NCBI RefSeq assembly: GCF_009696375.1
Contig: NZ_VUMD01000015.1
Span: forward strand, 33,497-97,496
DNA: 64,000 bases
Source of the DNA: Clostridium porci
Lineage (GTDB): Bacteria; Bacillota; Clostridia; Lachnospirales; Lachnospiraceae
Direction of reading: 5' to 3'
Below, piece after piece: positions 27,548-35,584 of the stretch (position 1 is its first letter; every line of letters begins with the position of its first letter). A model generated the notes under the pieces. The model was given only the letters and a program-made list of their open reading frames with translations. It did not search any database and was not told where the DNA came from. A program made the translations under genes and the position numbers.

Positions 27548-28570
27548 CTAACCGGGCAGTCTGCCCATCGCGTAGAAATGACTCGACCAATAGGCCGAAT
27601 CAATATTTGCGTATCCGATTGGGTTGCCGCAGTGCAGCATCTGGTTCTTTCCTACATAAATTCCGATATGGCTGACCGGGCTTCCGGAAGCATAGGTTCC
27701 GGTAAAAAATATCAGGTCACCGGGCTTGGCTTCCTCACGGGAAACCACAGAACATTGGTCAAAGATTCCCTGTGCTGTCGTGCGGGGGAGGTTATAAACA
27801 CCGGACTGGGTATAGACCCAGCACACATAGCCGCTGCAGTCAAAGCTGGTGCTTGGGGAGCTGCCTCCCCACACATACGGCCAGCCGATATACTTTGTGG
27901 CTTCCTCCATAAGCGCTTTAAAACTGCCGTCTCCCATTGCAATTCCGGGAGGCAGACCGTTTCCGCCTTCACCGCCTCCCGCAGAACCGTACTTTGCCTG
28001 TGTATAAATCCGCTGTGCGTTACTCTTATCTTCCGGTGTAATTACCCGATTTAGCACAGACTCCAAGTTGCTGTATATGATTTCTAAATTTGTAATCGGT
28101 ACCGCCACGGTATATGAGTTTCCGTCCTCATCCTGCCGTTCCGCGTAGGTTACAAAACAGTCTGCGAAAGTTCTGTAATCCTCATCGCTCATTCTGGGCT
28201 GATCCGCGCCGAAGAACAGAGCATAAAAAATGGCCTTTACCCGGTAATCATCAACCCCTCCATCCTCACACATGTCATTGATCTCGGTCAAAACCTCGTC
28301 CAAGTCAGAAAAGCTTTCCCGCATTTTTTCAATATACATCCGGTACTCCGCGGGCATCTCGGAAGATAAATAGCCGCCGTGGAATGTCAGATCCACAGCG
28401 GCATTGTTGTGGTTTGCGGTACCCGACAAGGTACACAGCAGGACCACGATAATCAAAATAAAAGGTGTCAGCACAGCCGCCACCACGGAAAGGACAGCGG
28501 TTCTGGCTCTTTGATCGGTTGCTGCGACAAGTGCCGCTTTTACTGCAAGCACAGCCGCCGGTGCTGCCAT
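27548..28570 (-). CDS. C40 (NlpC/P60) cell-wall hydrolase of the conjugation machinery
   Basis: A 340-residue protein from ATG 28570 (AAAGGAGGAATCGCCT upstream). It has a membrane anchor near residues 25-50, a linker region, then a C-terminal NlpC/P60 domain. The catalytic cysteine lies in TSFDCSGYVCWVY, the histidine in PVSHIGIYVG, and the third polar residue is likely the following histidine in LHCGNP. It should cut peptidoglycan to let the transfer channel cross the wall (the VirB1-like role). The last 130 residues closely resemble the C-terminus of the ICE B protein at 60963-62804, although the N-terminal parts differ. Confidence 0.87.
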   Translation of the reverse strand: MAAPAAVLAVKAALVAATDQRARTAVLSVVAAVLTPFILIIVVLLCTLSGTANHNNAAVDLTFHGGYLSSEMPAEYRMYIEKMRESFSDLDEVLTEINDMCEDGGVDDYRVKAIFYALFFGADQPRMSDEDYRTFADCFVTYAERQDEDGNSYTVAVPITNLEIIYSNLESVLNRVITPEDKSNAQRIYTQAKYGSAGGGEGGNGLPPGIAMGDGSFKALMEEATKYIGWPYVWGGSSPSTSFDCSGYVCWVYTQSGVYNLPRTTAQGIFDQCSVVSREEAKPGDLIFFTGTYASGSPVSHIGIYVGKNQMLHCGNPIGYANIDSAYWSSHFYAMGRLPG

Positions 28571-28846
28571 AGGCGATTCCTCCTTTCGGGACATCACAAA
28601 TAAAGCCCCGAAGGAAAGGCTCTATTTGATTGTCTTATTTGTCTGTTTTTCTCTGGCGATTTCCAATGTGTCCAATCTGCAGCATGGTTTCCTCATCGCA
28701 TTCTCTTTCATCTTTCTCATTCCTTCATCCTGTATTGCTGATACTCATTATACTCTTTTGAGGTGTTTTACTCAACTCTATTGATGATGTTTATATGCTA
28801 TTGAGTAGGATAAACTATTGTTATTGAGGATGAAGGCGGTGAACCC

Positions 28847-29182
28847 ATGACGAAAAAATATGACAGCAGTATTGGAATGCGTATCCGTGAAAAGCGTGAA
28901 ATGTTAGGCTACAGCAGGGAGTACGTTGCGGAACAGGCGGAAATGTCACCATCCTTTTTATCGGATGTAGAGCTTGGAACAAAGGGTTTTTCTGCTTCCA
29001 CACTGATGAAGCTTTGCAAGGTTCTCGGTCTTTCTGCCGACTATATCCTGTTTGGCACTGCTGACACATTTGACTATATGAGGGTAGCGGAACTTCTTTC
29101 AGGGCTTGATCCCAAATATCTTCCTCATGTGGAGGAGCTGCTGGCAGCCTATGTGAAGTCCATACGTCTCTCTGAGAATTAA
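28847..29182 (+). CDS. XRE-family transcriptional regulator
   Basis: A 111-residue protein with a Cro/CI helix-turn-helix at residues about 10-65 (REYVAEQAEMSPSFLSDVELG). It starts at ATG 28847 after GAAGGCGGTGAACCC and faces the genes around it. A terminator follows its stop directly. The preceding 250 bases (28571-28846) contain an AGCC...GGCT hairpin and an AT-rich promoter region, with no other gene seen. It probably controls ICE A functions. Confidence 0.82.
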   Translation: MTKKYDSSIGMRIREKREMLGYSREYVAEQAEMSPSFLSDVELGTKGFSASTLMKLCKVLGLSADYILFGTADTFDYMRVAELLSGLDPKYLPHVEELLAAYVKSIRLSEN

Positions 29183-29214
29183 GCCGTATCCGTCCGGGTA
29201 CGGCTGTTTTATTT
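29182..29214 (+). terminator. Rho-independent terminator after the XRE gene
   Basis: AGCCGTA and TACGGCT form a 7-bp stem with TCCGTCCGGG between them, followed by GTTTTATTT. It overlaps the end of the converging gene. Confidence 0.75.
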
Positions 29215-29721
29215 GATTCCACCCATTCCAAACAAGGATGTCTGTTCCGTCGCTTCCTGTTGTTCCTGATGCCTTGTCAGTTTAATCGCTTTTTCTACGG
29301 CATCCTCTAAAATCTGCGTATCAAATCCGGCAGACTCGTATCCCTGCCAAATGGTATCAACATAATAGTCAGAGGGGATTCCGAATTCATGCCCCGGAGT
29401 CATGATATATACCATCGCAGACACAGGTTTTCCATCCAGTTCCACATCCATCATCTGCTTATCATAGAGGCGGGGATAGCCTTCATAAAGGTCGAGAGAG
29501 GCTTCATCTCCCTCATGGATTCTCCAAAGAAGCACAGGCACTGTACTGCCTTCTTTCTGTTCCACCGTAGCCACGGCGCTTCGGCGGCTGCCGCGAAACA
29601 GGAGTTCATAATCTTTTAACTGACTTGCCCCCACCACTTCCGCAGTCGGACATCGATGTGCCATCTGCGGCAGATTCAGGTTACTGCCATAGGCAATATA
29701 CAAAGTTGCTTTTCTGTTCAT
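29209..29721 (-). CDS. Gamma-glutamylcyclotransferase-like (AIG2-type) protein
   Basis: A 170-residue protein with the family's IAYGSNLN motif (residues about 8-15) and a conserved acidic segment DLYEGYPRLY (about 77), which carries the catalytic glutamate. GGCT-like enzymes cyclise or release gamma-glutamyl groups. It lies 12 bases after the amidoligase gene. This pairing was described in comparative genomics as a peptide-bond forming and cleaving pair, possibly acting on cell-wall or protein glutamates. The exact substrate is unknown. Confidence 0.82.
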   Translation of the reverse strand: MNRKATLYIAYGSNLNLPQMAHRCPTAEVVGASQLKDYELLFRGSRRSAVATVEQKEGSTVPVLLWRIHEGDEASLDLYEGYPRLYDKQMMDVELDGKPVSAMVYIMTPGHEFGIPSDYYVDTIWQGYESAGFDTQILEDAVEKAIKLTRHQEQQEATEQTSLFGMGGIK

Positions 29722-29733
29722 TCGTTTTCTCCT

Positions 29734-30774
29734 TTACATATGCATACAAAAAGCCGGGGATATTTCTTCCCCGGCTGTCTCATGTTCCTGCTCACGGGCA
29801 GGCGGTTCCGACAGTTGTTCGGCCTGCTGCTGTTCCTTTTCTTTTTTCTGCCGCATCCGTTCTTTTTGTGCTTCCGCCTGCGCCGGATCTCTCCATGCGA
29901 TGCAACCGTCCAGGTTCGCCAGCAGATGCTGGCGGGCGGTCGCAAACTCATCCCCGTTTAAACCGATCCGCAAAAGCCATGTACGGAAGGTATATTTTTC
30001 ATTTGTGGTCTGCGTTTTTTTGCGGCTGGCACAGCTCTGATTAAGCGCCTGTGCGCCAATCGCCAGACAGAATTGGATGTACGCTTTGATCTTTCCGGCA
30101 TGGAGCGTCCCGTTAAACAGACGGAACTCAATGGTCCCTTTTTGAAAAACCGAATGGAGGTTCAGGCAATGGTAACGGCTGTCATCGTAATGTTCATAGC
30201 TGCGGCTTGACCCGTCATACCAGATCCGCTCTACCTCCTGCATGGAAGCAGGACGCCTCCGGTTGAGTTCTTCCAAAAATCTCTGATCCACAGGTTTGCA
30301 CCAGCGGTGCTGGCGATCCACCGATACATTCAGTGCTTTATAGATCAAATCCTCTTTGGCAGCCATGATGTTGGTGATATTCCGCAGCTTTTTTGCATCA
30401 AAGGGAGAGGCGTCGATATGCACATGGATGCCGCAGCTCTTATTTGTAATGGCTCCGTATTCTTTTAACTTGCGGATGATCTCCTGAATCGGTACGATAT
30501 CCTCATAGGTACAGATGGGGCTGACCATTTCCGTGCGGTATTCCTTTCCCGCATCTACCCTCTGTCCATCTACTTTCCGTTGTGCTGTGATACTCCCGTC
30601 ACTCATAAATTTCCACTGACGCCCCTGGCTGTCTATGGCCGCATAGGTATCATAGTACGTTCCGACATAGTGCGTCCGTGTCCCGAAATATTCTGCTGTC
30701 ACCTCTGCCGCTTTTTCTCTTGTAATGCCGGTCATTTCAATTTCAATGCCAAACCGCTGCTCCCTGAGATCCAT
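29734..30774 (-). CDS. Amidoligase family protein (COOH-NH2 ligase)
   Basis: A 346-residue protein of the ATP-grasp-like or glutamine-synthetase-related amidoligase family: FGIEIEMTGI at the start (metal-binding glutamates), DGSITAQ, EMVSPICTYED, CGIHVHID (about 117) and TIEFRLFNGTLH (about 215). These enzymes join an amine to a carboxylate. The C-terminal 60 residues form a charged coiled-coil tail rich in E, K and Q. It sits between VirB4 and the GGCT-like gene and is a regular accessory of this ICE type. Its role in transfer is not known. Confidence 0.83.
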   Translation of the reverse strand: MDLREQRFGIEIEMTGITREKAAEVTAEYFGTRTHYVGTYYDTYAAIDSQGRQWKFMSDGSITAQRKVDGQRVDAGKEYRTEMVSPICTYEDIVPIQEIIRKLKEYGAITNKSCGIHVHIDASPFDAKKLRNITNIMAAKEDLIYKALNVSVDRQHRWCKPVDQRFLEELNRRRPASMQEVERIWYDGSSRSYEHYDDSRYHCLNLHSVFQKGTIEFRLFNGTLHAGKIKAYIQFCLAIGAQALNQSCASRKKTQTTNEKYTFRTWLLRIGLNGDEFATARQHLLANLDGCIAWRDPAQAEAQKERMRQKKEKEQQQAEQLSEPPAREQEHETAGEEISPAFCMHM

Positions 30775-30789
30775 AGACTGTCACCTCCA

Positions 30790-32619
30790 TTAACGCCCAC
30801 CAGCCTTTCCGAACAGTCTGGCTTTATGCTCCGGAGCCGTCACCATCAGGTTGTATCGTTCATTTCCGCATTTATACAGGCACACGCCGCGCTGCGGATA
30901 GCGGATCAGATTATATTCACTTTCCTCCAACTGCAGGGTATCCGTATAAAATCTGGCGTCAATGCTTCCCGCATTGAACAGGAACTGGTGGGTAGGGATA
31001 GAGAAGAGGGGCTTGGTGTATTCTTTGACGCCATCCAGATTAAAGTCCTCCAGGTTCTGGCTGGCGATAATGACGGCAGAGTCCTTCTTCCGAACACGTT
31101 TCATAAAGTTGCGGACGTATTCCACTGCGGTCAGGTTGGTAAGGAACAAATAAAACTCATCCAGACTTGCCGCCGTGTTTCCCTCTGTCAGAAGTTCATT
31201 GCTCATAAAAGACAGCACATTGAAAAGCAGCGCATTTTTTAGGCTCCTGCTGGCCTGCAAAAGCCCCTTGACACCAAAGGTCACAAAGCTGGAATCGGTA
31301 ATGTTGGTATGTCCGTTGAAGAATTTACTCTCCGCACCCACACACATAGAATTGAGTCCCAGCAAAATGCTTTGAAGCATCTCCGCGGTATAAAGCTGCC
31401 GTTTACTCTCATCAAACGCCTTATATTCCGCTTCCATAAACGCATATAGGTCAGACAGGATCGGGTAATCGTTGGAGGTCAATCTCCCGAAGTCCGTCTG
31501 ATCTGTGATGTTCCATTTGGCATACAGCTTCTGGAGCATGATCTCGATCACATCAATTTCCCGGTCGGTAAAGTCTTTATAGGTTCGGAAGAAATCCTTG
31601 AGGAAACTGATGTGCTGTGATAAGCGGGAACGGATACGGAAGGTCTGCGGCGCGTCCAATTCCTCCGGACTGCCGGTTTCATCCCACGTTTTTGGCTCCA
31701 GCGGGTTGATGATGAACTCTCCGCTCATCAGGTCAATGAAACAGCCGCCTAGGTTATTGGTGAGATCCTCATATTCCATTTCCGGATCGAGCGCACACAC
31801 ATGCATCCCCGTCTCCCGCAGATTGGTCAGCAGGAGCTTCAGGAGATAGCTTTTGCCCTGACCGCTGTTGCCGAGGATCAGGATATTTGCGTTGGTTTTG
31901 TCATCGGCACGGCGGTTAAAATCCACCAGCACATTGCTGCCGAACTTGTCACGCCCGATATAGAATCCCTGTGGATCGGTCTTGCCGGAATAATTGAACG
32001 GATACAGATTTGCCACGCTGCTGGCGGGAAGCACCCGTTCAAACTGGTCACGGAACAGATTCCATCCGGTGGGCATGACGCACTGGAACCCCTGCTGCTG
32101 GCGGAGCATCAGCCGGTCCACATTCAGCTTGGAACGGATAAGCTCGGTTAACACCTCTGTCTGGAGCAGTTTCAGCTGGTCAAAATCATGGGCGCACAGT
32201 TCCAGATACACAGCGGTATGCAGGAGCGGTTCACGGTTGCGGTGCATCTGTGCCACAATCGTGGTCACGTCCTGCAGGTTGCTTTCCGCAAGCACCGTCT
32301 GTTGCAGATCGTTGGTGTTGCTCCGGTCCATGCGGTTTTTATTGGCGGCGTTGCTGATGATTTTCTTTTCTTCTATCGGAGTGACATGGCGGGTGTAGAT
32401 CCGCAAGGTAACACCGTCCTTTTCTCCGAGATGAGACAGGATGGCCTGTTCATCCGTCGCGGTCGGATATTCTCTTAACGCCCACACACAGCGGTATGTG
32501 TTGCCGCAGATGAAATGGTCTGTTTCAAATTTGATCACAGAGGGGGCGATCATATCCAGGAATTCCTGAATGTGGACATCGCCTTTTACTTCTGTAGGGG
32601 CAGTTTTTACTCTTTTCAA
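30790..32619 (-). CDS. VirB4/TraE-type conjugal transfer ATPase
   Basis: A 609-residue ATPase with Walker A in ILILGNSGQGKSYLL near the middle, a Walker B-like ASLDEFYLFL, and the DPEMEYEDL and SAVIIASQN segments of VirB4 proteins. It powers the type IV secretion channel. The first ATG (32655) sits in the terminator of the preceding gene. TTG 32619 with GGGAGGTGTCCTT in front is the better start, giving the first residues LKRVKTAPTEVK. Upstream T4SS genes are separated from it by the Fic gene. Confidence 0.88.
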   Translation of the reverse strand: MKRVKTAPTEVKGDVHIQEFLDMIAPSVIKFETDHFICGNTYRCVWALREYPTATDEQAILSHLGEKDGVTLRIYTRHVTPIEEKKIISNAANKNRMDRSNTNDLQQTVLAESNLQDVTTIVAQMHRNREPLLHTAVYLELCAHDFDQLKLLQTEVLTELIRSKLNVDRLMLRQQQGFQCVMPTGWNLFRDQFERVLPASSVANLYPFNYSGKTDPQGFYIGRDKFGSNVLVDFNRRADDKTNANILILGNSGQGKSYLLKLLLTNLRETGMHVCALDPEMEYEDLTNNLGGCFIDLMSGEFIINPLEPKTWDETGSPEELDAPQTFRIRSRLSQHISFLKDFFRTYKDFTDREIDVIEIMLQKLYAKWNITDQTDFGRLTSNDYPILSDLYAFMEAEYKAFDESKRQLYTAEMLQSILLGLNSMCVGAESKFFNGHTNITDSSFVTFGVKGLLQASRSLKNALLFNVLSFMSNELLTEGNTAASLDEFYLFLTNLTAVEYVRNFMKRVRKKDSAVIIASQNLEDFNLDGVKEYTKPLFSIPTHQFLFNAGSIDARFYTDTLQLEESEYNLIRYPQRGVCLYKCGNERYNLMVTAPEHKARLFGKAGGR

Positions 32620-32653
32620 AAAGGACACCTCCCGTTCCTGCCTGTTTTCAGGC

Positions 32654-32684
32654 ATAAAAAATACGCCGGATACCGTAATATCCG
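32654..32684 (-). terminator. Rho-independent terminator after the Fic gene
   Basis: On the minus strand CGGATA-TTACGG-TATCCG is followed by GCG and TATTTTTT. It separates the Fic gene from the VirB4 gene. Confidence 0.65.
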
Positions 32685-32716
32685 ACGCACTTGACTGTTT
32701 CTTTTCTGTTTTATGG

Positions 32717-33481
32717 TTACATGGTCTGCGATTGTTCCGGGCTTTGCTGCGGTGCTGCCATCTCCAGATAGCGATCTATCTGCTGTTCCACCAGTCCGGC
32801 AATCATATCCGCGAATGGAGACAGATTGCCCTCTACCGCATAGGCTTCCAATGTATTGAAATACTCCAGACGGTTTTCTTTTGCAATCGAAACCGCAGGA
32901 AAGCCGTTTGCCAAAAGCTGATAGTTCATAATCAGGCGGGAAGCTCTTCCGTTTCCATCCAGGAATGGATGGATTCGCACAAATTCGGCATGCGTCCATG
33001 CCGCAAGCTCAATGGGATTCAGTTCTTTCCCTTTCCATGTCAGATCGGAATAGAAATCTTTGACCTGATGGTACATTTCACCCGGAGACGGGGGAGTATG
33101 CTGCGCACCCGAAATATAAACATCAACATTTCGGTAAATGCCGCCGACAAAAATATGATCCATCAACATGGCATGAATATCTTTTATGATTTTTTCATCC
33201 AGAGGCATCCCTTTTTCGATACATTCTTTTACATAACGATAGGCATTGCGGTGATTGACTGCCTCATACAATTCCCGCAGATGCTTTCCGCCTACGGAAA
33301 TCCCATCTTCCAGCAGCACCTTTGTTTCAATCAACGTCAGGGTATTCCCTTCGATAGCCGTGGAGTTATGGGTGTATTCTATTTCAAATGCCTGCTCATA
33401 GGACTGCAATGTGTATTCGGGAATGGATGTGCGCTCTGCCTGATAGCGGTCACGCTTTTCCACTAATTCCTGATAATTCAA
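32717..33481 (-). CDS. Fic-family protein (AMP transferase-type)
   Basis: A 254-residue Fic protein with the active-site loop HPFLDGNGRASR (about residue 172) and an N-terminal inhibitory helix STAIEGN, the (S/T)xxxE(G/N) motif that blocks ATP binding. Both are intact, so it should be a self-inhibited nucleotidyltransferase that modifies target proteins. TTG 33481 is preferred as start, with GGAAGGAG nine bases upstream. The ATG further out overlaps a TATAAT at 33514-33519. It has its own promoter and terminator and interrupts the T4SS gene order, so it is a cargo insertion. Confidence 0.85.
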   Translation of the reverse strand: MNYQELVEKRDRYQAERTSIPEYTLQSYEQAFEIEYTHNSTAIEGNTLTLIETKVLLEDGISVGGKHLRELYEAVNHRNAYRYVKECIEKGMPLDEKIIKDIHAMLMDHIFVGGIYRNVDVYISGAQHTPPSPGEMYHQVKDFYSDLTWKGKELNPIELAAWTHAEFVRIHPFLDGNGRASRLIMNYQLLANGFPAVSIAKENRLEYFNTLEAYAVEGNLSPFADMIAGLVEQQIDRYLEMAAPQQSPEQSQTM

Positions 33482-33509
33482 GTCGTTCACTCCTTCCTTG
33501 TATACTATT

Positions 33510-33540
33510 TTCATTATACCACACTCTGGTAAAAAAGAGT
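33510..33540 (-). promoter_or_regulatory. Promoter of the Fic gene
   Basis: On the minus strand TATAAT (33514-33519) precedes the TTG start by about 33 bases. The upstream -35 is weak (CTTTTTTACC). This supports independent expression of the Fic gene. Confidence 0.5.
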
Positions 33541-33563
33541 AGGAAAAGACCGGACATACCATT

Positions 33564-34163
33564 TTAATCTTCCGGTATGATCCAGCGTTCTCCATCAAAA
33601 TCTTCAAACTTTTCTGTGGTCACATTCTGCTCATAATACACAGCCAGCAAACGCTTGATATCTTCCTTGTCCGCTCGTTTGACAGAGAATCCCTGTTCTT
33701 TCAGGGACTTTTCAATACGGGACAGGTAGGGGAACACCTCGGATTCTTTCTCATCCTTTAAGCGGAGCAGGATCAGAAATTCACGGGCTGTCGCCATCTG
33801 CACCTGTATCCGATCCAGATGGTTCTGATCTTTTTCCAACAGTCTGCGGATTACCGGATTGTCCTCCTGCTCCATCCGCATTTTCAGGAACTGTTTATTG
33901 TTCTCAAAGCTCTCCCTGCTGTTTAAGCACAGCATCTCAATCTCCGCCACGCCCTTCAATACAGTCATCAGCGCATAGATTCTTGCACCGATACTTGCCT
34001 CGGAAAGCACAGAAATGTTGGATGGCTTCACAATAAAATAAACCAGTTCCCCCTGCCCATAGGTGACCAGACTGTAGTCGGTAACCGCTTTTACCCCGAT
34101 CAGCTGTCGGGTGGAAGCACGCTGCTTTGCTTCCTTTTTTTCTGATATTTTCTTTTTCTTCAT
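33564..34163 (-). CDS. Conserved T4SS-associated protein of unknown function
   Basis: A 199-residue protein from ATG 34163, which overlaps the stop of the upstream gene as ATGA (GGAGGTATACCGA ahead). After a lysine-rich start it has an IGVKAVTDYSLVTYGQGELVYFIVKPSN segment (read in two pieces) that resembles the N-terminal region of VirB4-type ATPases, then long helices. It may be a detached VirB4 N-terminal domain. The Fic gene lies between it and VirB4. Function is inferred from gene order only. Confidence 0.6.
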   Translation of the reverse strand: MKKKKISEKKEAKQRASTRQLIGVKAVTDYSLVTYGQGELVYFIVKPSNISVLSEASIGARIYALMTVLKGVAEIEMLCLNSRESFENNKQFLKMRMEQEDNPVIRRLLEKDQNHLDRIQVQMATAREFLILLRLKDEKESEVFPYLSRIEKSLKEQGFSVKRADKEDIKRLLAVYYEQNVTTEKFEDFDGERWIIPED

Positions 34164-34423
34164 TCGGTATACCTCCATTCATAGAGCTGCTGGCGGGTAA
34201 AAAAGAACGCACACGCATAACGGATAAAATCCAGAATACTGGTGTCCTCAAAGCGGATCGTCAGAAACGCATAGACTGCCGTCAGCACAATGGGAGGAAA
34301 AAAGCCTGTCTGCGTCAAAAACAAAATGGAGACCACAGCGCAGGCTCCGATGATTCCGATATCCTTCAGCTGCCAAAGCCACAGAGTCGCTTTGGATTTC
34401 AGATTGTCAGGGTAAATGTACAA
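34160..34423 (-). CDS. PrgI/VirB3-like small membrane protein
   Basis: An 87-residue protein with two membrane helices (about residues 20-38 and 42-58) and the start MYIYPDNLKSKATLWLW. Position directly before the VirB4-related genes and the size match PrgI/VirB3-like inner-membrane T4SS parts of Gram-positive conjugation systems. Its stop overlaps the next start, so the two are translated together. Confidence 0.72.
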   Translation of the reverse strand: MYIYPDNLKSKATLWLWQLKDIGIIGACAVVSILFLTQTGFFPPIVLTAVYAFLTIRFEDTSILDFIRYACAFFFTRQQLYEWRYTE

Positions 34424-34435
34424 AGGCTCACCTCC

Positions 34436-34472
34436 AAATAAAAATACCGCCGGTTTTTCATCTGCCCGGCGG
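34436..34472 (-). terminator. Rho-independent terminator
   Basis: On the minus strand CCGCCGG and CCGGCGG form a stem followed by TATTTTTATTT. It lies after the RHH-like gene and just before the PrgI-like gene. Confidence 0.65.
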
Positions 34473-34484
34473 CTTTAGAATCCG

Positions 34485-34814
34485 TTATTCTGTTTTTTCT
34501 TCTGATTGTTCAGGTGCTTCTTCCTCATTTCTTTCTGCATCCTGCAGTGCCTGCTCGATTAAGGTGATCACAAAATCTTTCTGGCTCTGTCCGGTCTTTT
34601 TCAGATGTTCCTTAATACGCATGAACAGTTCCTCCGATACCTTAAATGCCAGTGTCCTTGTCCCGTTTGCCATCGCTTTTCCTCCTTCAAAATGTTCTTT
34701 CAGTATCCTCTCGACATATTGGCTTAATGTCAGTTCCAGCTGTTCTTTTTCAGAACATACCTGCGCGTACAATGTTTCCGGTATCATTGCACACAGATTT
34801 TTTCGTTTTTCCAT
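34485..34814 (-). CDS. Small protein with two ribbon-helix-helix-like segments
   Basis: A 109-residue protein. The first half (MIPETLYAQVCSEKEQLELT, LSQYVERILKEHF) and the second (LAFKVSEELFMRIKEHLKKTG, QSQKDFVITLIEQAL) look like repeats of the same strand-helix-helix pattern, suggesting an internally duplicated RHH DNA-binding protein. An acidic tail follows. It could bind ICE operators or oriT. The assignment is by pattern only. Confidence 0.55.
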   Translation of the reverse strand: MEKRKNLCAMIPETLYAQVCSEKEQLELTLSQYVERILKEHFEGGKAMANGTRTLAFKVSEELFMRIKEHLKKTGQSQKDFVITLIEQALQDAERNEEEAPEQSEEKTE

Positions 34815-34939
34815 ACGGTAAACTCCTTTCTCTTTTCATTCTGTGTAAGCCAAGTATATCGGGAATGTTATGGAATAGCTATGACCATATCTGACAAGGA
34901 TTAAGCGGAAAGTGAAGCAAAAGCACCAATGTTACATAG

Positions 34940-35584
34940 TCATTCCTCCTGATTTTGGCGTAAAAAATAAGCGATGCCGCGCAGGACAAAGTCCACACAT
35001 GGAATCGCCACACTGTTTCCAAGCGCCTTATATCTGGCGCTGTCTGAACCTCCCGGTATATCCGTCCAGCCGTCTGGAAATCCCTGCAGGCGTTCACATT
35101 CAAGGGGAGTCAGCCTGCGGATCAGCCGATGTTCCGGCTGATTTTCTCCCTGCATAGCCACCAGATTTTCACTGCCCCCGCCATGATCTCCGCCGCTGGC
35201 ACGGAGTGTTGTGCATCCTTCTGCATAGGCTCCGTACTGGGATTGTCCGAAAATATCCGGCTGACACACAAGGTCAGTGGCATCTTTATGCTGTCGGGCG
35301 CTTTGAGTAGACGCCACCTCATTTTCAACCAGTTCATCGCTTCGCTGCCGGCTGAACACAGCATGCCGGTCCATACCGGTCAATGTATAACTGACGTCCG
35401 GCTGACATCCCAGTCCGTTCCCGCCGTTTTTTACCTTCCTGTCGATAATATTTCCCGCAATGCAGTAGCTTTCCTGCAGGATTGCAATACCGCCCTGATT
35501 TTTGCTCGGATCTGGATTTGTTGTATCAATGGTTCGAGATGTTGTGGTTTCACGGCATCCGGAATATGGATTGGATGATTTCAT
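34940..35584 (-). pseudogene. DNA C5-cytosine methyltransferase, C-terminal part after a frameshift
   Basis: This 214-codon frame carries the last conserved motifs of cytosine-C5 methyltransferases: RRLTPLECERLQGFPDGW (motif IX) and RYKALGNSVAIPCV (motif X). The frame is open further upstream than its ATG, through GGNNVPLLSQPIAFSLDSK, which matches the end of the N-terminal part one base out of phase. It is therefore the 3' half of the gene at 35581-37110, not a separate gene. The ATG overlapping the upstream stop (ATGA) is probably coincidental, though re-initiation might make a C-terminal piece. Confidence 0.75.

Noticed and set aside
33514..33607. Upstream ATG starts for the Fic gene
   Set aside because: They lie on or before the promoter -10, whereas TTG 33481 has a good ribosome site.
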